Positions 53,279 through 64,000 of a stretch of DNA of 64,000 bases are shown here, piece after piece. The position numbers and the translations under genes were made by a program. The stretch lies in the NCBI GenBank assembly GCA_029204045.2, contig CM055077.1, positions 4,343,586 through 4,407,585 on the forward strand, in the 5' to 3' direction. The stretch is from Tillandsia leiboldiana. Its lineage: Eukaryota > Streptophyta > Magnoliopsida > Poales > Bromeliaceae. Each line of letters starts with the position of its first letter. The stretch's first letter is position 1. The notes under the pieces were generated by a model. The model was not told where the DNA came from. It did no database searches and was given only the letters and a program-made list of their open reading frames with translations.

Positions 53279-55009
53279 AACTGAAGATGGTTTGTTGGAA
53301 ATCAGCTGAAGTTTGGATACCAGAGTCCGAAAACGCTCCAAGGAATGTGTCTTGGTAAAAAGGTCAGCAGCTTGTTGTTTTGATGGGATAAATTGAAGTT
53401 GAATAATTTTCTGATAATAATGATGCCGAACAAAGTGACAATCAACTTCAATATGCTTAGTGCGCTCATGGAAAACATCATTTTGAGCTATTTGAATGGC
53501 GCTTTGACTATCAGAAAGTAATGTGGTAGGAGTAGAAATTTGAATACCCATATCACTAAGAAGCCATCGAAGTCACACAAGCTCAGAGGTAGTAGTAGCC
53601 ATAGCGCGATATTCAGCCTCCGCACTAGAACGAGCAACAACAGTTTGCTTTTTACTTTTCCAGGAAATAAATGAATCCCCAAGAAAAATACAAAAGCCAG
53701 TAGTAGAGCGTCGATCAGTTGGATCACCAGCCCAATCGGCATCACAAAATGCTTGAAGAAGAGGAGCTGATAAACTATGAAGAAGTAAACCATGATATAA
53801 TGTGTTGCGAATATATCGAAGAATTCATAAAACCGCAGCATAATGAGTCGTTCGGGGAGCTGACATAAACTGACTAACAATTTGAACAGCATGACTGATA
53901 TCAGGTCTGGTAATTGTAAGATAATTGAGACTACCAACAAGTTGGCGATAAAGAGTCGGATCAGAAAGCAATGTACCATCAGTAGGCTGAAGTTTGACAT
54001 TAAGTTCGAGAGAGTATCGGCTGTCTTGTTATCAGTTAATCCAGCACGAACAAGTAATTCAGAAGCATACTTTACTTGGGAAAGAAATAGACCTTTATTT
54101 TGGTAATCTACTTCAATACCAAGGAAGTAGCGAAGTTGTCCAAGATCTTTCATTTCAAAATGTCCACTGAGCTGATGTTTGATATCAGAAATTCCTCCCA
54201 TATCATCACCTATAATAATCATATCATCGACATACAAAAGAAGAATAACTCTACCATGTGATGAGCATCGAATAAACATAGCAGAGTCATGATTGCTTTG
54301 AGAAAAGCCCTGTTGGAGGATAGTATAGCGAAACTTTTCAAACCATGCTCTTGGAGCTTGTTTAAGACCATATAAGGCCTTACGAAGCCTACACACATAA
54401 TTTGGAGCATGAGATAAACCCAAAGGAGGAGTCATATACTTCATTAAGGAGATCTCCATTTAAGAACGCATTTTTGACATCTAACTGGTGAAGTTTCCAA
54501 CCTCGTATAGATGCCACAGCCAGCAGACAGCGCACAGTAGTCATTCGTGCGACAGGAGCAAATGTTTCTTCGTAATCGATTCCATATTCTTGGGAGAAAC
54601 CTTTTGCAACAAGTCGTGCTTTATATCATTCTATAGAACCATCTGAGTTGGTTTTAATCTTATAAACCCATTTACACCCAATGGCAGATTTTCCCGGCGG
54701 TAATTCAACAAGTTCCCAAGTATTGGTCTTTTGAAGAGCAGCGAGTTCCTCATTCATGGCCTGTTGCCACTTAGGATCAGAGGAGGCTTCATGATAGGAT
54801 TTAGGTTCATAGTGGGAGAGAATAGAGGAAATGTAGCAATAATAATCATTGAGATAACTTGGTGGCTGTCTTTGACGAGTTGGATGAGATCTTTCTGGTT
54901 GCATATTGTTTTGATTGCTAGACGTGCAAGGGGAGTTGAGACAGGGATCATGTTGACCATTCTCAGTTGCTTGTAAAGGAAGATTAGAAGAGAGATTCTC
55001 TTGAAATGG
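53279..55009 (-). pseudogene. Copia RT and RNase H region, frameshifted
   Basis: Minus-strand pieces: RT N-terminal (54985 to about 54630: MNEELAALQKTNTWELVELP; KSAIGCKWVYKIKTNSDGSIE, then a stop where an Arg is expected), KARLVAKGF, DVKNAFLNGDLL, a frameshift, KALYGLKQAPRAWFE (about 54390), YVDDMIIIGDD (about 54220), YFLGIEV, another frameshift near 54010, and RNase H end (53551-53279: LLSDSQSAIQIAQNDVFHER; ADLFTKTHS). At least one stop and two frameshifts; not functional. Confidence 0.85.
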
Positions 55010-55672
55010 GTCTATGTCACGCCCCGGGTGTAAACCAGAACCCGGGCCCGTCTACAGATCCGCCGTGCACACGGTATTTCCCGTGTACACGAAGCGCCAA
55101 ACCTGCTCAGATACAAGAGATAACAATAAAAGAGCAATAAAAATATAGCTGAACTAAAAACTAATACATCTCAGGCTGAAGCTGGAAATAAAATACAATA
55201 CATCTGTATAAATGATACATCAGTCTCTCCCAGCTCACCAAAATAAATACAACCTGCTGGCAAAAGCCAGTCCCAAATGTAAAAGTACAACCGTCTGAGG
55301 AAACCTGGGTACACCAACAGTCCAGCTAACTCGCTCATCCTGCCTCGAGATCTATCTACTCAGCCGTCCTCTCTCCTCGACCCGCCGCTGAAAGCCCAGC
55401 AGCACCCGCAGAAGATACTGCAAAACAAGGAAGAAAAAAAAGAAGAAAGAAGAATGGGGGTGAGAACTACTAGTAAACCAGTAGCCTCCCCTAGTGGGTA
55501 AAACCTCAAACTCTGACACACCCACTAGGTCTACCAGAGGCAAAAAGGAAAGAAGAGTGGTAAGAAATGAAACCGCTGAAAAAGGAAAATCTACCACTAC
55601 TATGCCTCTAAAGTGCAGTCCTAGACTGGAAAAACCCGTATGCAACAATAACCAACCGTCCCAGATGAACCC

Positions 55673-55925
55673 AATCTGTACCGCCCTCATCATCGGGCAA
55701 ATAAGCCGCGCCGATGTGATAGCAAAATTCCTGCTGCCGCCCTCATCATCGGGCAAATAAGCCGCGCCGATGTGATAGCAAAACTGTCCATAACTGTCTG
55801 GCCCCGGCCTCCGGAGGGGAACTCGAGGGGAGCGACCCACACGAGGAAAGCAACACAGGGCAATAACCGCGCCGGTGTGATAAAAGCATCACCGGGCAAT
55901 AACGGCGCCGGTGTGATAAAAGCAG
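55673..55925. repeat. Local tandem repeats in the nested element
   Basis: CCGCCCTCATCATCGGGCAA..GCCGATGTGATAGCAAAA occurs twice (about 58-base period), followed by two copies of GGGCAATAACCGCGCCGGTG-type sequence. Confidence 0.8.
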
Positions 55926-56027
55926 GATTGGATCACAACTATAAAGCCCCAGTGGAACACCACCCTCCACTAAAAGAAAACTGATTCCCAATCAGATGCA
56001 AGAGTAACCATCCGGTCAATCGCCCAA

Positions 56028-56290
56028 TATCCACGATTGCCGCAATACCCCACAATCAACAACCCAGTCTCACAACCGACCTCCGGTCAACCGCCCAATA
56101 TCCGCGGTCGCCGGAATAACCCACAATCACAATCATGTCCGACATCCGACATCTGGTCAACCGCCTACTATCCGCGGTTGCCACAAAACCCTCTAGTCCA
56201 TAATCATGCCCTGTCACCGATGTCCTATAACCGACATCCGGTCAACCGCCCAATATCCGCGGTCGCCGCCAAAACCCATAATCCATAATC
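56028..56290. repeat. Imperfect tandem repeats in the nested element
   Basis: Four imperfect copies around GGTCAACCGCCCAATATCCG, CGGTCGCCG and CAATAACC/ACAATCA with a period of about 65-75 bases. Confidence 0.75.
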
Positions 56291-58700
56291 CAGGCCCCGG
56301 CTACACTATCCCAAATCCCTGCTCAAACCCGAGCAACAAATACCACCTGACTAACGAAAGGAGAAAAGAAACAAACAAGATTTCTCCTAAGTCAAGTTCC
56401 AGCATGAAAGTGTAGCAATAAAAGATGGCCTATCTAGATGTCCATACAAGCATGCAAGTGTTCTCAAGTAAATAAAGGAAAATGTGTCCAATAGTGGTTC
56501 CACATGTGTAACAATTGATAACTCCGCATAGATATAACCATCATGCTAAAACATTATCCAACCACACATGTCTATAATCCATGATAAAGCATCACTATCC
56601 ACCTATGCATGTCATAAAGTCCTCAAATAGTACCAACCACTAACAAGATAATCATAAAGCCCATGATAAATAATCCAATCCACATGCAAGGTTAAGCGCT
56701 AACATTCCATCCATACCAACATGTATAAGTCCCAACCACTATCAAATATCCACAATAGTAATTTCCATAGGAAAGGCTCATAATTTTATATCACTTAAGC
56801 ATGCATGTCCAAATAAAGGGATCACTCTAATATTCCTAGTGAGCATGTCAAAATAGAGGTAAACAACAACCACCCACCTCGATCGCTAATTCCAAGTCCA
56901 AAAAGTGCTCTCGCCCAAACCGATAAGCCACCGCGATCACTGTACAAAATTCCCAAAAGACATACATAATTAACATACAATGCTCACACAAAATCTGTCC
57001 CAAACACAACAGTCCAATGTTTCCCTATTTTTACCTGCGAGAAGTGCCCGGAAAATTCCAAGAAAAATACTGTCACGATCCTCGCGACGAACCCGTCGAA
57101 ACGACTACCTGCACACTCAAATCCGAGTTTCCTACACTGAGAAACAAATCCGACAAGGGAACCACCCCGAAATAAACTGCTCTCAAAAACTGAACCACAA
57201 GGTTCTGTAACAGGGACATTCACCTTCGGGGAAAAATTCATAAAATTCCAAGAAAATTTGGGGATATTCCTCGTGATGTGTAGATGCAAAACGCCTCTTG
57301 AATCACCCCAATCCGATGTCTGTACGCGAAGATATGGCCGAAATACCGCACCGCTATCCAAAACTCCGCCCAAGAAAAAGGGTCAAATGGAAGCTCAGGG
57401 AACTCCAAGATAAACTCGAAATGAGGAGGATCTCAAAACATGAAGATCAAAGCCCTACCTGTCATGAGTCCAACGGCGCAAGAATCGCCTCATTTGGAGG
57501 TCGGAGTAAGCCGGGGGAGTCCTCGCACCAAAATGCGACGAAGAAGATCACAAACGAACGAGCGTCGTGCCGCGCCGAAAAAATGGAAACCTCGGGATGC
57601 GTGCCGCTGAAAAATCTGGAAATCTGCAGATGGAATCGCCACAGGGAGAGGAGGATTTCTTGTGAAGGTCGCTCAGTGAAAAGAGGAACAGGGAAGAAGC
57701 TCTATGCAAAAGAACTCGGCCTATATAAATGCTGGAAAAAGAATTCAAATAATACCCATCCTGTCCCCATTTCCGGGCGCTCCCATTTTCGGGCGGCTAC
57801 ACTGTTGGGCCCGGCCCAACACTGTGCGCGCCCGAAAGCCTCCCGGGCCTCCACGTCGCCCCCCGCACAGCGGACAGCCGCGCTGCCCCACCGCCTTGCG
57901 CCACGTGGCCCACGCGGAAGGTCGACACGTGGCGGCCCAAGCGCGGGAACCGCGCGTCAACGCGCCCACGTGCTCGCCTGACGCGCCGCCTGGCGCCCCT
58001 GCCAGGCACGGAACCCGAGGCACCCGGTGCACCTCCGTGGACCCAGCCTCCATGAGCCCACCAACCGCAAGACGCCACGTGTCCCGCCGGTCCATGCACC
58101 ACGCCCGCCTGCTCCGTAGACCAAGTCCACTAAACCGACCACTCCGACACTGCCACGTGTCCAGTCCCTGGTGCACGACGGCCCGTGGACCGCGCGCCTG
58201 CCCGCGCTCCCGCGCGCCTACCCGCGCCCTGCCCGCGCCCGCGCGCTGCCCGCGGCCGCTCCGCCGCCTGCCCGAGCCCGTCCGCCGTGCTCCACCGCTG
58301 CCCGCCGCCGCCCGCCGGTGGCCGGAAACACTGTTCCGGCATGAACAGTGACCGGTGCTCAAAAATAACAAGTGGGTAGTCCGTTTTGACCGTTTTCGCA
58401 CGCTGAATCCGAATTTGATGTCCATTTTGCCAAATTCCAACTCCAAAATTTGCCGAAGGCATCCGGAAAGGTGTTCCTTGGTCCAAACTTCGCGCTGAGT
58501 CCAATTTTAATATCCGCTTCGTGCGAAACCACTTCTAAAGATCCGACGGAGTCCACCGATCACCCACGTGATCCAATAAGCCCGAAGTCTGCCACTTGAG
58601 TCCAATTGGTGCACAAACACCTCCAACGCACCCCGTAGGCCTCCAGAAGCCACCCAACGCACAGCAACAGCTATGCGGAGATCCAGGTCATCACAGTCTA

Positions 58701-61023
58701 AAAGTGGATAACCGGATGAAAACTTTGATGTTGGAAGAGTGAAGAAAGGTATTTGTTCCCAAAAAGTGACATGACAAGAGATACGCAACTTTTTAGAGCT
58801 AGGATCATAACACCTATAGCCTTTTTGTTGAAGACCATAACCAAGAAAAACACACATAGCAGTTTTCTTAGTTAGTTTTTTGCACTCTCTTTTGGGTAAA
58901 AGAACAAAACAGGTTGAACCAAAAATGCGAAGATGTGAGTAATCAGGATTAACATTATAGAGGTGTTTAAAAGGAATTTCATTATTTATGACTGGTGAAG
59001 GGATAAGATTGAAAATATAGACAGCAGTGAGCATAGCTTCTCCCCAAAATTCATTAGGAACAGATGAAGAAAGAAGTAGGGTACGTGCGGTTTCAACAAT
59101 GTGACGATGTTTTCTTTCAGAGATTTCATTTTGTTGAGGTGTCTCAACACATGATAATTGAGAAAGTGTACCTTGAGATGCAAGATATTGTTTGAAAGCA
59201 TGTGATATATATTCTCCGTCAGAATCAGATTGAAAAATTTTTATATTTCTCGAAAACTGAGTTTTTATCATGGTTGAAAATTCTATATAAATATTTAGAA
59301 AGTCAGCTCGATTATGCATCAAATAAATTCACGTATAGCGAGTGTAATCATCTACAAATATAACATAATAACGTGCACCTCCCATCGAGGATATAGGAGC
59401 CGGCTCCCAAATATCAGAGTGAATCAAATCAAATGGGGCAGAAGTTACAGATTCACTAAGAGGAAAATAAAGAGCTGGTTGTTTAGCAAGTTTGCAGTCA
59501 GCACAACAAAGATCTTTATCAAAAGATATATGTTCTAATAACCCTTTATTAGCCATAAATTTAAGGCGAGAAAAAGAAACATGTCCAAGTTTTTGATGCC
59601 AAAATTTAGATGAAGAGGAAAAAGGGGAAGAAGAGACAACACAACAAGTACCCTGAGGGGAGAGCTGAAGATTATTAACGACAAACAACCGGCCAACTTT
59701 ATGCCCTGTTCCAACTTGCTTCCCCGTCTTGCAATCCTGTACAACACAGCCAGACGAGTTAAATATCACAGTAAAACCAAGTCTGCATAGTTGTCCAACA
59801 GAAATTAAGTTCATTGAAAGTTTGGGCACAAGAAGTGTATCGGGTAAGGATATGTTTCCAGATTGAAGAAAACCGGTATGAGTGGCTGTGACAATAGAGC
59901 AATCAGTTGTTCGAATTATAGGTGATGATACAGTAGCTGTTGGTTTTGTAATACATGAAGAATCATATGTCATGTGGTTGGAGGCACCGGAATCAAAAAA
60001 CCAAGGGGTAGGGTGAATACCTGGCGAAGTAAAGGAGGCTGACAAAGATGTGTTTGTACCAATACCGAGAGCTTGTTTAATCATCGCCTGTACATCATCC
60101 GCAGTGAGTGTAGTTGGAGGCATAGAGGAGGACGCGGAGTTGGCAGGTTGCGAAAAAGAATGATCAGACATGGCTGCAGCCTTTTGTTCATGTTTCTTCT
60201 TATTCTGCATATTACGAGAAGTTGGTGCTGTACAAAATTTGACGATGTATCCAAACTGCTTACAGTAGTTGCATTGTACTTGTGACAAGTCACGCGATGG
60301 ACGTGAGGCTGGTGCAGTAGGGCTGGATCGCATGTCACGATGTACATCGGAAAAAGGCTTATAACGAGGGGAGGCAGAAGTGGCAAGAACAGTAGAACTA
60401 TCTGGAGAATAAAAATTAACAGTGTCTTTGCGTGTCTCTTCAGCAATTAACTCAGAAAGGGCTGCATCAACGGTGGGAAGCGGTGTGCGATAAAGAATAG
60501 AGGCTCACACAGATTCGTAATCATCTTGTAGAGCCATGAGAAATTGGACTAGCCGAGTCTCTTCACGATACTGATAGTAGATATCAGCATCGACTGTCCA
60601 TTTTGGCTCAGTTAAAGCTAATTGATCCCAAATAAAGGACATTTGAGAATAAAAATCTGATACAGATTGACCTTTTTGCTGCTTCATCATACGAATATCC
60701 ATTTCAAGTTTATATTTGCGCGCAAAATTAGTTTGATTATAACGGGTCGATAGAAAATCCCAAACTTTTTTTGCATTATCAAATTTTCCGAATTGCATAC
60801 TAATAGTAGGACTAACAGTATTAGCAATCCAAGTTAATATTTTATTATTGTCAATCTCCCACTTTTCAATAGCATCAGGTGTGCATTCATTATATTTGTA
60901 CTCTCCCGTAATGTACTTACAAAGACCTTTTCCTTTTAGAAAACTTCTCATTAGAAAAGCCTAATGTATATAGTTGGTGCCATCAAGTTTAACAACAATA
61001 GGTTGTGGTGACTCTAAACTCAT
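58701..61023 (-). pseudogene. Copia GAG, protease and integrase region with stops
   Basis: Minus strand from the likely start at 61023 (MSLESPQPIVVKLDGTNYIH, then a stop). UBN2-type GAG follows (60951-60505: GKGLCKYITG; WEIDNNKILTWI; LEMDIRMMKQQKGQSVSDFY), a stop at 60502-60504, then a zinc knuckle CNYCKQFGYIVKFC with the usual His replaced by Tyr, protease FDSGASNHM (about 59980), integrase zinc region KFWHQKLGHVSFSRL and the catalytic region with a stop just after DDYTRYT. The segment 59322-58701 continues the integrase (PQQNEISERKHRHIVETART; FLGYGLQQKGYRCYD) up to the nested element. Confidence 0.85.
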
Positions 61024-61290
61024 TTTGTAGAGATCGGAAAAGAGAAGTTATCCAAAATAGTAGAGGGTTACAGAAAAATAACACCGTAGCAATGTCAAGA
61101 TGATAGTACCGGAATCCGTCGTGATTACTGCTGCACAACCAGTAGTAGCAACGTCAACTACAGTGATGATGATGATCAGGCAGACAGGCTCTGAGTACGG
61201 TGGTGACAACGCGCGATGCTGGATGGAATCGATGATATCGACCGGGATAGATAACCTATCGTCTAAAAAATAGAGTAATTGGAGTATAGT

Positions 61291-61303
61291 GGCTCTGATA
61301 CCA
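61291..61303 (-). other. Primer-binding site of the minus-strand copia element
   Basis: TGGTATCAGAGCC on the minus strand, complementary to the 3' end of initiator tRNA-Met, directly inside the 5' LTR. Confidence 0.9.
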
Positions 61304-61522
61304 TAATAACTAGGAAAAGGTAGAATTGGGCTTAATTGAATATATCATTCATGAGGGATTACACCCTTTATATAATACAAGAATAAGACTTACATGGTAA
61401 ATTATCAATCAACCCCAAAAGGAAAAGAATAAATGATAAATATGGTACATAATTAAGAAGAATATGGAAGGTGAATGAAAGCACATATGGTAGTAAGTAT
61501 GTGGAGATTATTTTCTTTAACA
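61304..61522 (-). repeat. 5' LTR of the minus-strand copia element
   Basis: Pairs with 53052-53269. Followed on its outer side by TCGAA, half of the putative target duplication. Confidence 0.9.
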
Positions 61523-61626
61523 TCGAACTCATATAGAATTCAGCTCCTATATTTTTAAAAATACAAAGTCATTGATGCTTATATACTTTTAAAAGTACAA
61601 GCCCAACTATGATTATGAATATGCAT

Positions 61627-61684
<58 letters not shown>

Positions 61685-61688
61685 GAGA
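61627..61688. repeat. (TA)n and (GA)n microsatellite
   Basis: TA run passing into GA repeats directly before a family C hairpin. Confidence 0.9.
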
Positions 61689-61689
61689 G

Positions 61690-62270
<581 letters not shown>

Positions 62271-62286
62271 TATATATATATATATA

Positions 62287-62495
62287 ATAGAGCTTATATA
62301 CTTTTAAAACTATAAGCCCAACTATACTTGTGAATTTTTTACTATTGTATTTGTATTGAGATTTGTGTTATTGTAAAGTTAACTAAAAACATAGAAAGAG
62401 AAAGTATAATAATACAGATCTCAATATAAATCTAATGGTAAAAAATTCACAAGTATAGTTGAACTTGTGTTTTTAAAAGTATATAAGCTTTACTT
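62287..62495. mobile_element. Family C hairpin MITE, copy 2
   Basis: Ends TAGAGCTTATATACTTTTAA / TTAAAAGTATATAAGCTTTA with arms around ACTAAAAACATAGAAAGAGA. Adjacent (TA)n at 62271-62286 and 62502-62524. Confidence 0.85.
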
Positions 62496-62525
62496 AATTT
62501 TTATATATATATATATATATATATA

Positions 62526-62851
<326 letters not shown>

Positions 62852-63062
62852 AGTAGAGTTTATATAATTTTAAAAGTATAAGGCTAATTATGCTTGTAAA
62901 TTTTTTACCATTGAATTTATATTAGGATTTATGCTATTATAAAGTCAACTAAAGAGAGAGAAAGAGAAAGTATAATTATACAAATCTCAAAACAAATTCA
63001 ATGGTAAAAAATTCACAAGTATAGTTGAGTTTGTGTTCTTTTGAAATAATATAAGTTTTACT
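62852..63062. mobile_element. Family C hairpin MITE, copy 4
   Basis: Ends TAGTAGAGTTTATATAATTT / AATAATATAAGTTTTACTA; inner arms GCTTGTAAATTTTTTACCATTG and CAATGGTAAAAAATTCAC. Somewhat more diverged than copies 1-3. Confidence 0.8.
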
Positions 63063-63069
63063 ATATATA

Positions 63070-63606
63070 GGCTGGAATGTTATCACTAGCAAACCGGCTC
63101 GTTTGCCACCTATCAGTTTTCGATGATGGAGCTTCCAAATTGACGATCGACATCGTTGAACATGATTTAGACCATTAAAACTATTTAGAAATTAAATTTT
63201 ATATATTTTCGATATTCTTTCCTAGTCCATCAAGTGGGCAAAAAATTGAACGGCTGAAAATAAATATTCTTTAAAAAATAATTATATGAGTATTGTAATC
63301 AAGATCAAGAGTATATATCGTGTTTTGAATAGTTTAAAGAATTTTATAATAAAAAATTAATTAATTTAGATCGATTTACATCGTTAAACGAGCAAAAGAT
63401 TTTATATCTACCATAAAAATTATAAATTTTGTAACTTTTTAATTATAAGATCAATAATATCGAAAAGATTTGAAATTTAATTTCTAAATACTTCTAGTGG
63501 TTTAGATCATATTCAACGGTGTCGATTGTCGATTTAAAAACTATATCATCGAAAACAAATGAGTAGCAACCGAGCCGGTTTGCTACTGATAGCATTACAG
63601 CTAAAC
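63070..63606. mobile_element. Family B foldback element
   Basis: Ends GCTGGAATGTTATCACTAGC..CCGGCTCG and CGAGCCGG..GCTACTGATAGCATTACAGC are inverted repeats, with TTGACGATCGACATCGTTGA / CAACGGTGTCGATTGTCGA further in. About 537 bases, non-coding. Short TATA runs on both sides. Related to 40207-40613. Confidence 0.8.
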
Positions 63607-63620
63607 TATATATATATATA

Positions 63621-63837
63621 GGCTATCGATAACACCAAGTCATTGATACTATCAATTTTTTAGCTCTTGGATTAAAATATATGCGGTTAGAATGATAACG
63701 ATCCTCTAAGATTTAGTTCGTAATTGGTGGAATAATATGATCTAAAAGATGGAATAAGTCAAAAGCATAAATAAAAAATTTATAAGCACAAAGTGCTTGA
63801 TATTCTTAAAAACTTTTAAAAACATAGTAATCAAACT
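63621..63837. mobile_element. Family A MITE, diverged copy
   Basis: GGCTATCGATAACACCAAGT, ATGCGGTTAGAATGATAACG and a right arm with AAGCACAAAGTGCTTGATAT. Flanked by short (TA)n. Confidence 0.7.
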
Positions 63838-63840
63838 ATA

Positions 63841-64000
63841 TATAGAATTGAGCTTCTATATTTTTAAAAGTATCAAGTCATTGGTGCTTGTAAATTTTTA
63901 ACACTTGGATGAAAAGATGTGTGTTTAAGATGATAGTGGGCCCATTGGGTTTAGTGAGTTGTTAGTATAATAGAATGATCTAAGGAATGAAATTAGTCAA
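63841..64000. mobile_element. Family A MITE, cut by the window end
   Basis: Begins GAATTGAGCTTCTATATTTT, continues AAGTCATTGGTGCTTGTAAA and TGTTTAAGATGATAGTGGGC, the same order as 52848-53051. The right arm lies beyond the window. Confidence 0.7.

Larger units (their letters stand above)
55015..58695 (-). mobile_element. Nested 3.7-kb element with TG...CA ends, probably a solo LTR
   Basis: GTCTA lies directly on both sides (55010-55014 and 58696-58700), an exact 5-bp target duplication. Termini are TGTCACGCCCCGGG and GGTCATCACA; read on the minus strand it starts TGTGATGACC and ends CCCGGGGCGTGACA, a style seen in large Ty3/gypsy LTRs of monocots. No internal second copy of either terminus and no coding for gag/pol were found, so a solo LTR of a long-LTR element is the simplest reading. 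Contains local tandem repeats (55670-55925; 56030-56290) and a GC-rich segment (57780-58340). Open frames inside are probably incidental. Confidence 0.75.
53052..61522 (-). mobile_element. Decayed Ty1/copia retrotransposon with short LTRs, split by a nested element
   Basis: LTRs of 218-219 bases (53052-53269 and 61304-61522) are nearly identical; on the minus strand they begin TGTTAAAGAAAATAATCTCC. The primer site TGGTATCAGAGCC (61291-61303, minus) follows the 5' LTR, and a GGGGGG polypurine tract precedes the 3' LTR (53270-53277). Flanks TCGGA and TCGAA suggest a 5-bp target duplication with one change. The coding order GAG, protease, integrase, RT, RNase H is readable on the minus strand but broken by stops, frameshifts and the 3.68-kb insertion at 55015-58695. 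Confidence 0.9.

Noticed and set aside
57298..58446. Long Arg/Ala/Pro-rich open frames (up to 233 codons) on both strands
   Set aside because: They lie inside the GC-rich part of the probable solo LTR and overlap each other in several frames, as expected from base composition alone.

Overview
This window looks like nuclear DNA of a flowering plant, probably a monocot. It has spliced genes with GT-AG introns, telo-box-like AAACCCTA motifs near starts, a GC-rich intronless glutaredoxin, Ty1/copia and TRIM retrotransposons, Helitrons, PIF/Harbinger and hAT relatives, and very many long (TA)n arrays. I cannot name the species; the monocot call rests on gene style and transposon content and is inference.

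Four host genes have models I could splice base by base. (1) A RABA1-type Rab GTPase, + strand, 964-2976, two exons. (2) A PDAP1/HASPP28 family phosphoprotein, - strand, 4964-11827, eight exons, with a foldback MITE and a Tourist-like element in its introns. (3) A CER16-like gene, + strand, 30071-36841, four exons, also with transposon-filled introns. (4) A CC-type (ROXY) glutaredoxin, - strand, 43287-43742, single exon, with three perfect TGACGTCA palindromes upstream.

Most of the remainder is mobile DNA. 3656-4219 is a Cassandra-type TRIM whose LTRs carry 5S-rRNA-like sequence, and 13140-13312 is a solo LTR of the same family. 14561-23040 is probably a Helitron that carries a tandem triplication of unknown exons, a broken plastid dihydrolipoyl dehydrogenase fragment and a poly(A)-binding-protein fragment. 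24388-27297 is a clean Helitron carrying a PPR gene fragment. 27340-28482 is a hAT-like element with a perfect 8-bp target duplication. 44581-45500 is a PIF/Harbinger relic with transposase remnants. 46763-50314 is a truncated but open copia segment ending in an LTR followed by a primer-binding site. 53052-61522 is a decayed copia element on the - strand, split by a 3.7-kb element (55015-58695) that looks like a solo LTR.

The most unusual architecture is at 50.5-53.05 kb and 61.5-64 kb (also 29.0-29.5 and 39.6-39.85 kb). There, palindromic MITE-like elements of at least four families sit head to tail, each separated from the next by a (TA)n array, like beads on a string. This resembles the (TA)n-associated Micron elements described in rice. 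Two of these beads are larger: one has an interior of telomere-like TTTAGGG repeats, the other a GC-rich, gene-like interior between near-perfect inverted ends. These are the best candidates for an undescribed system.
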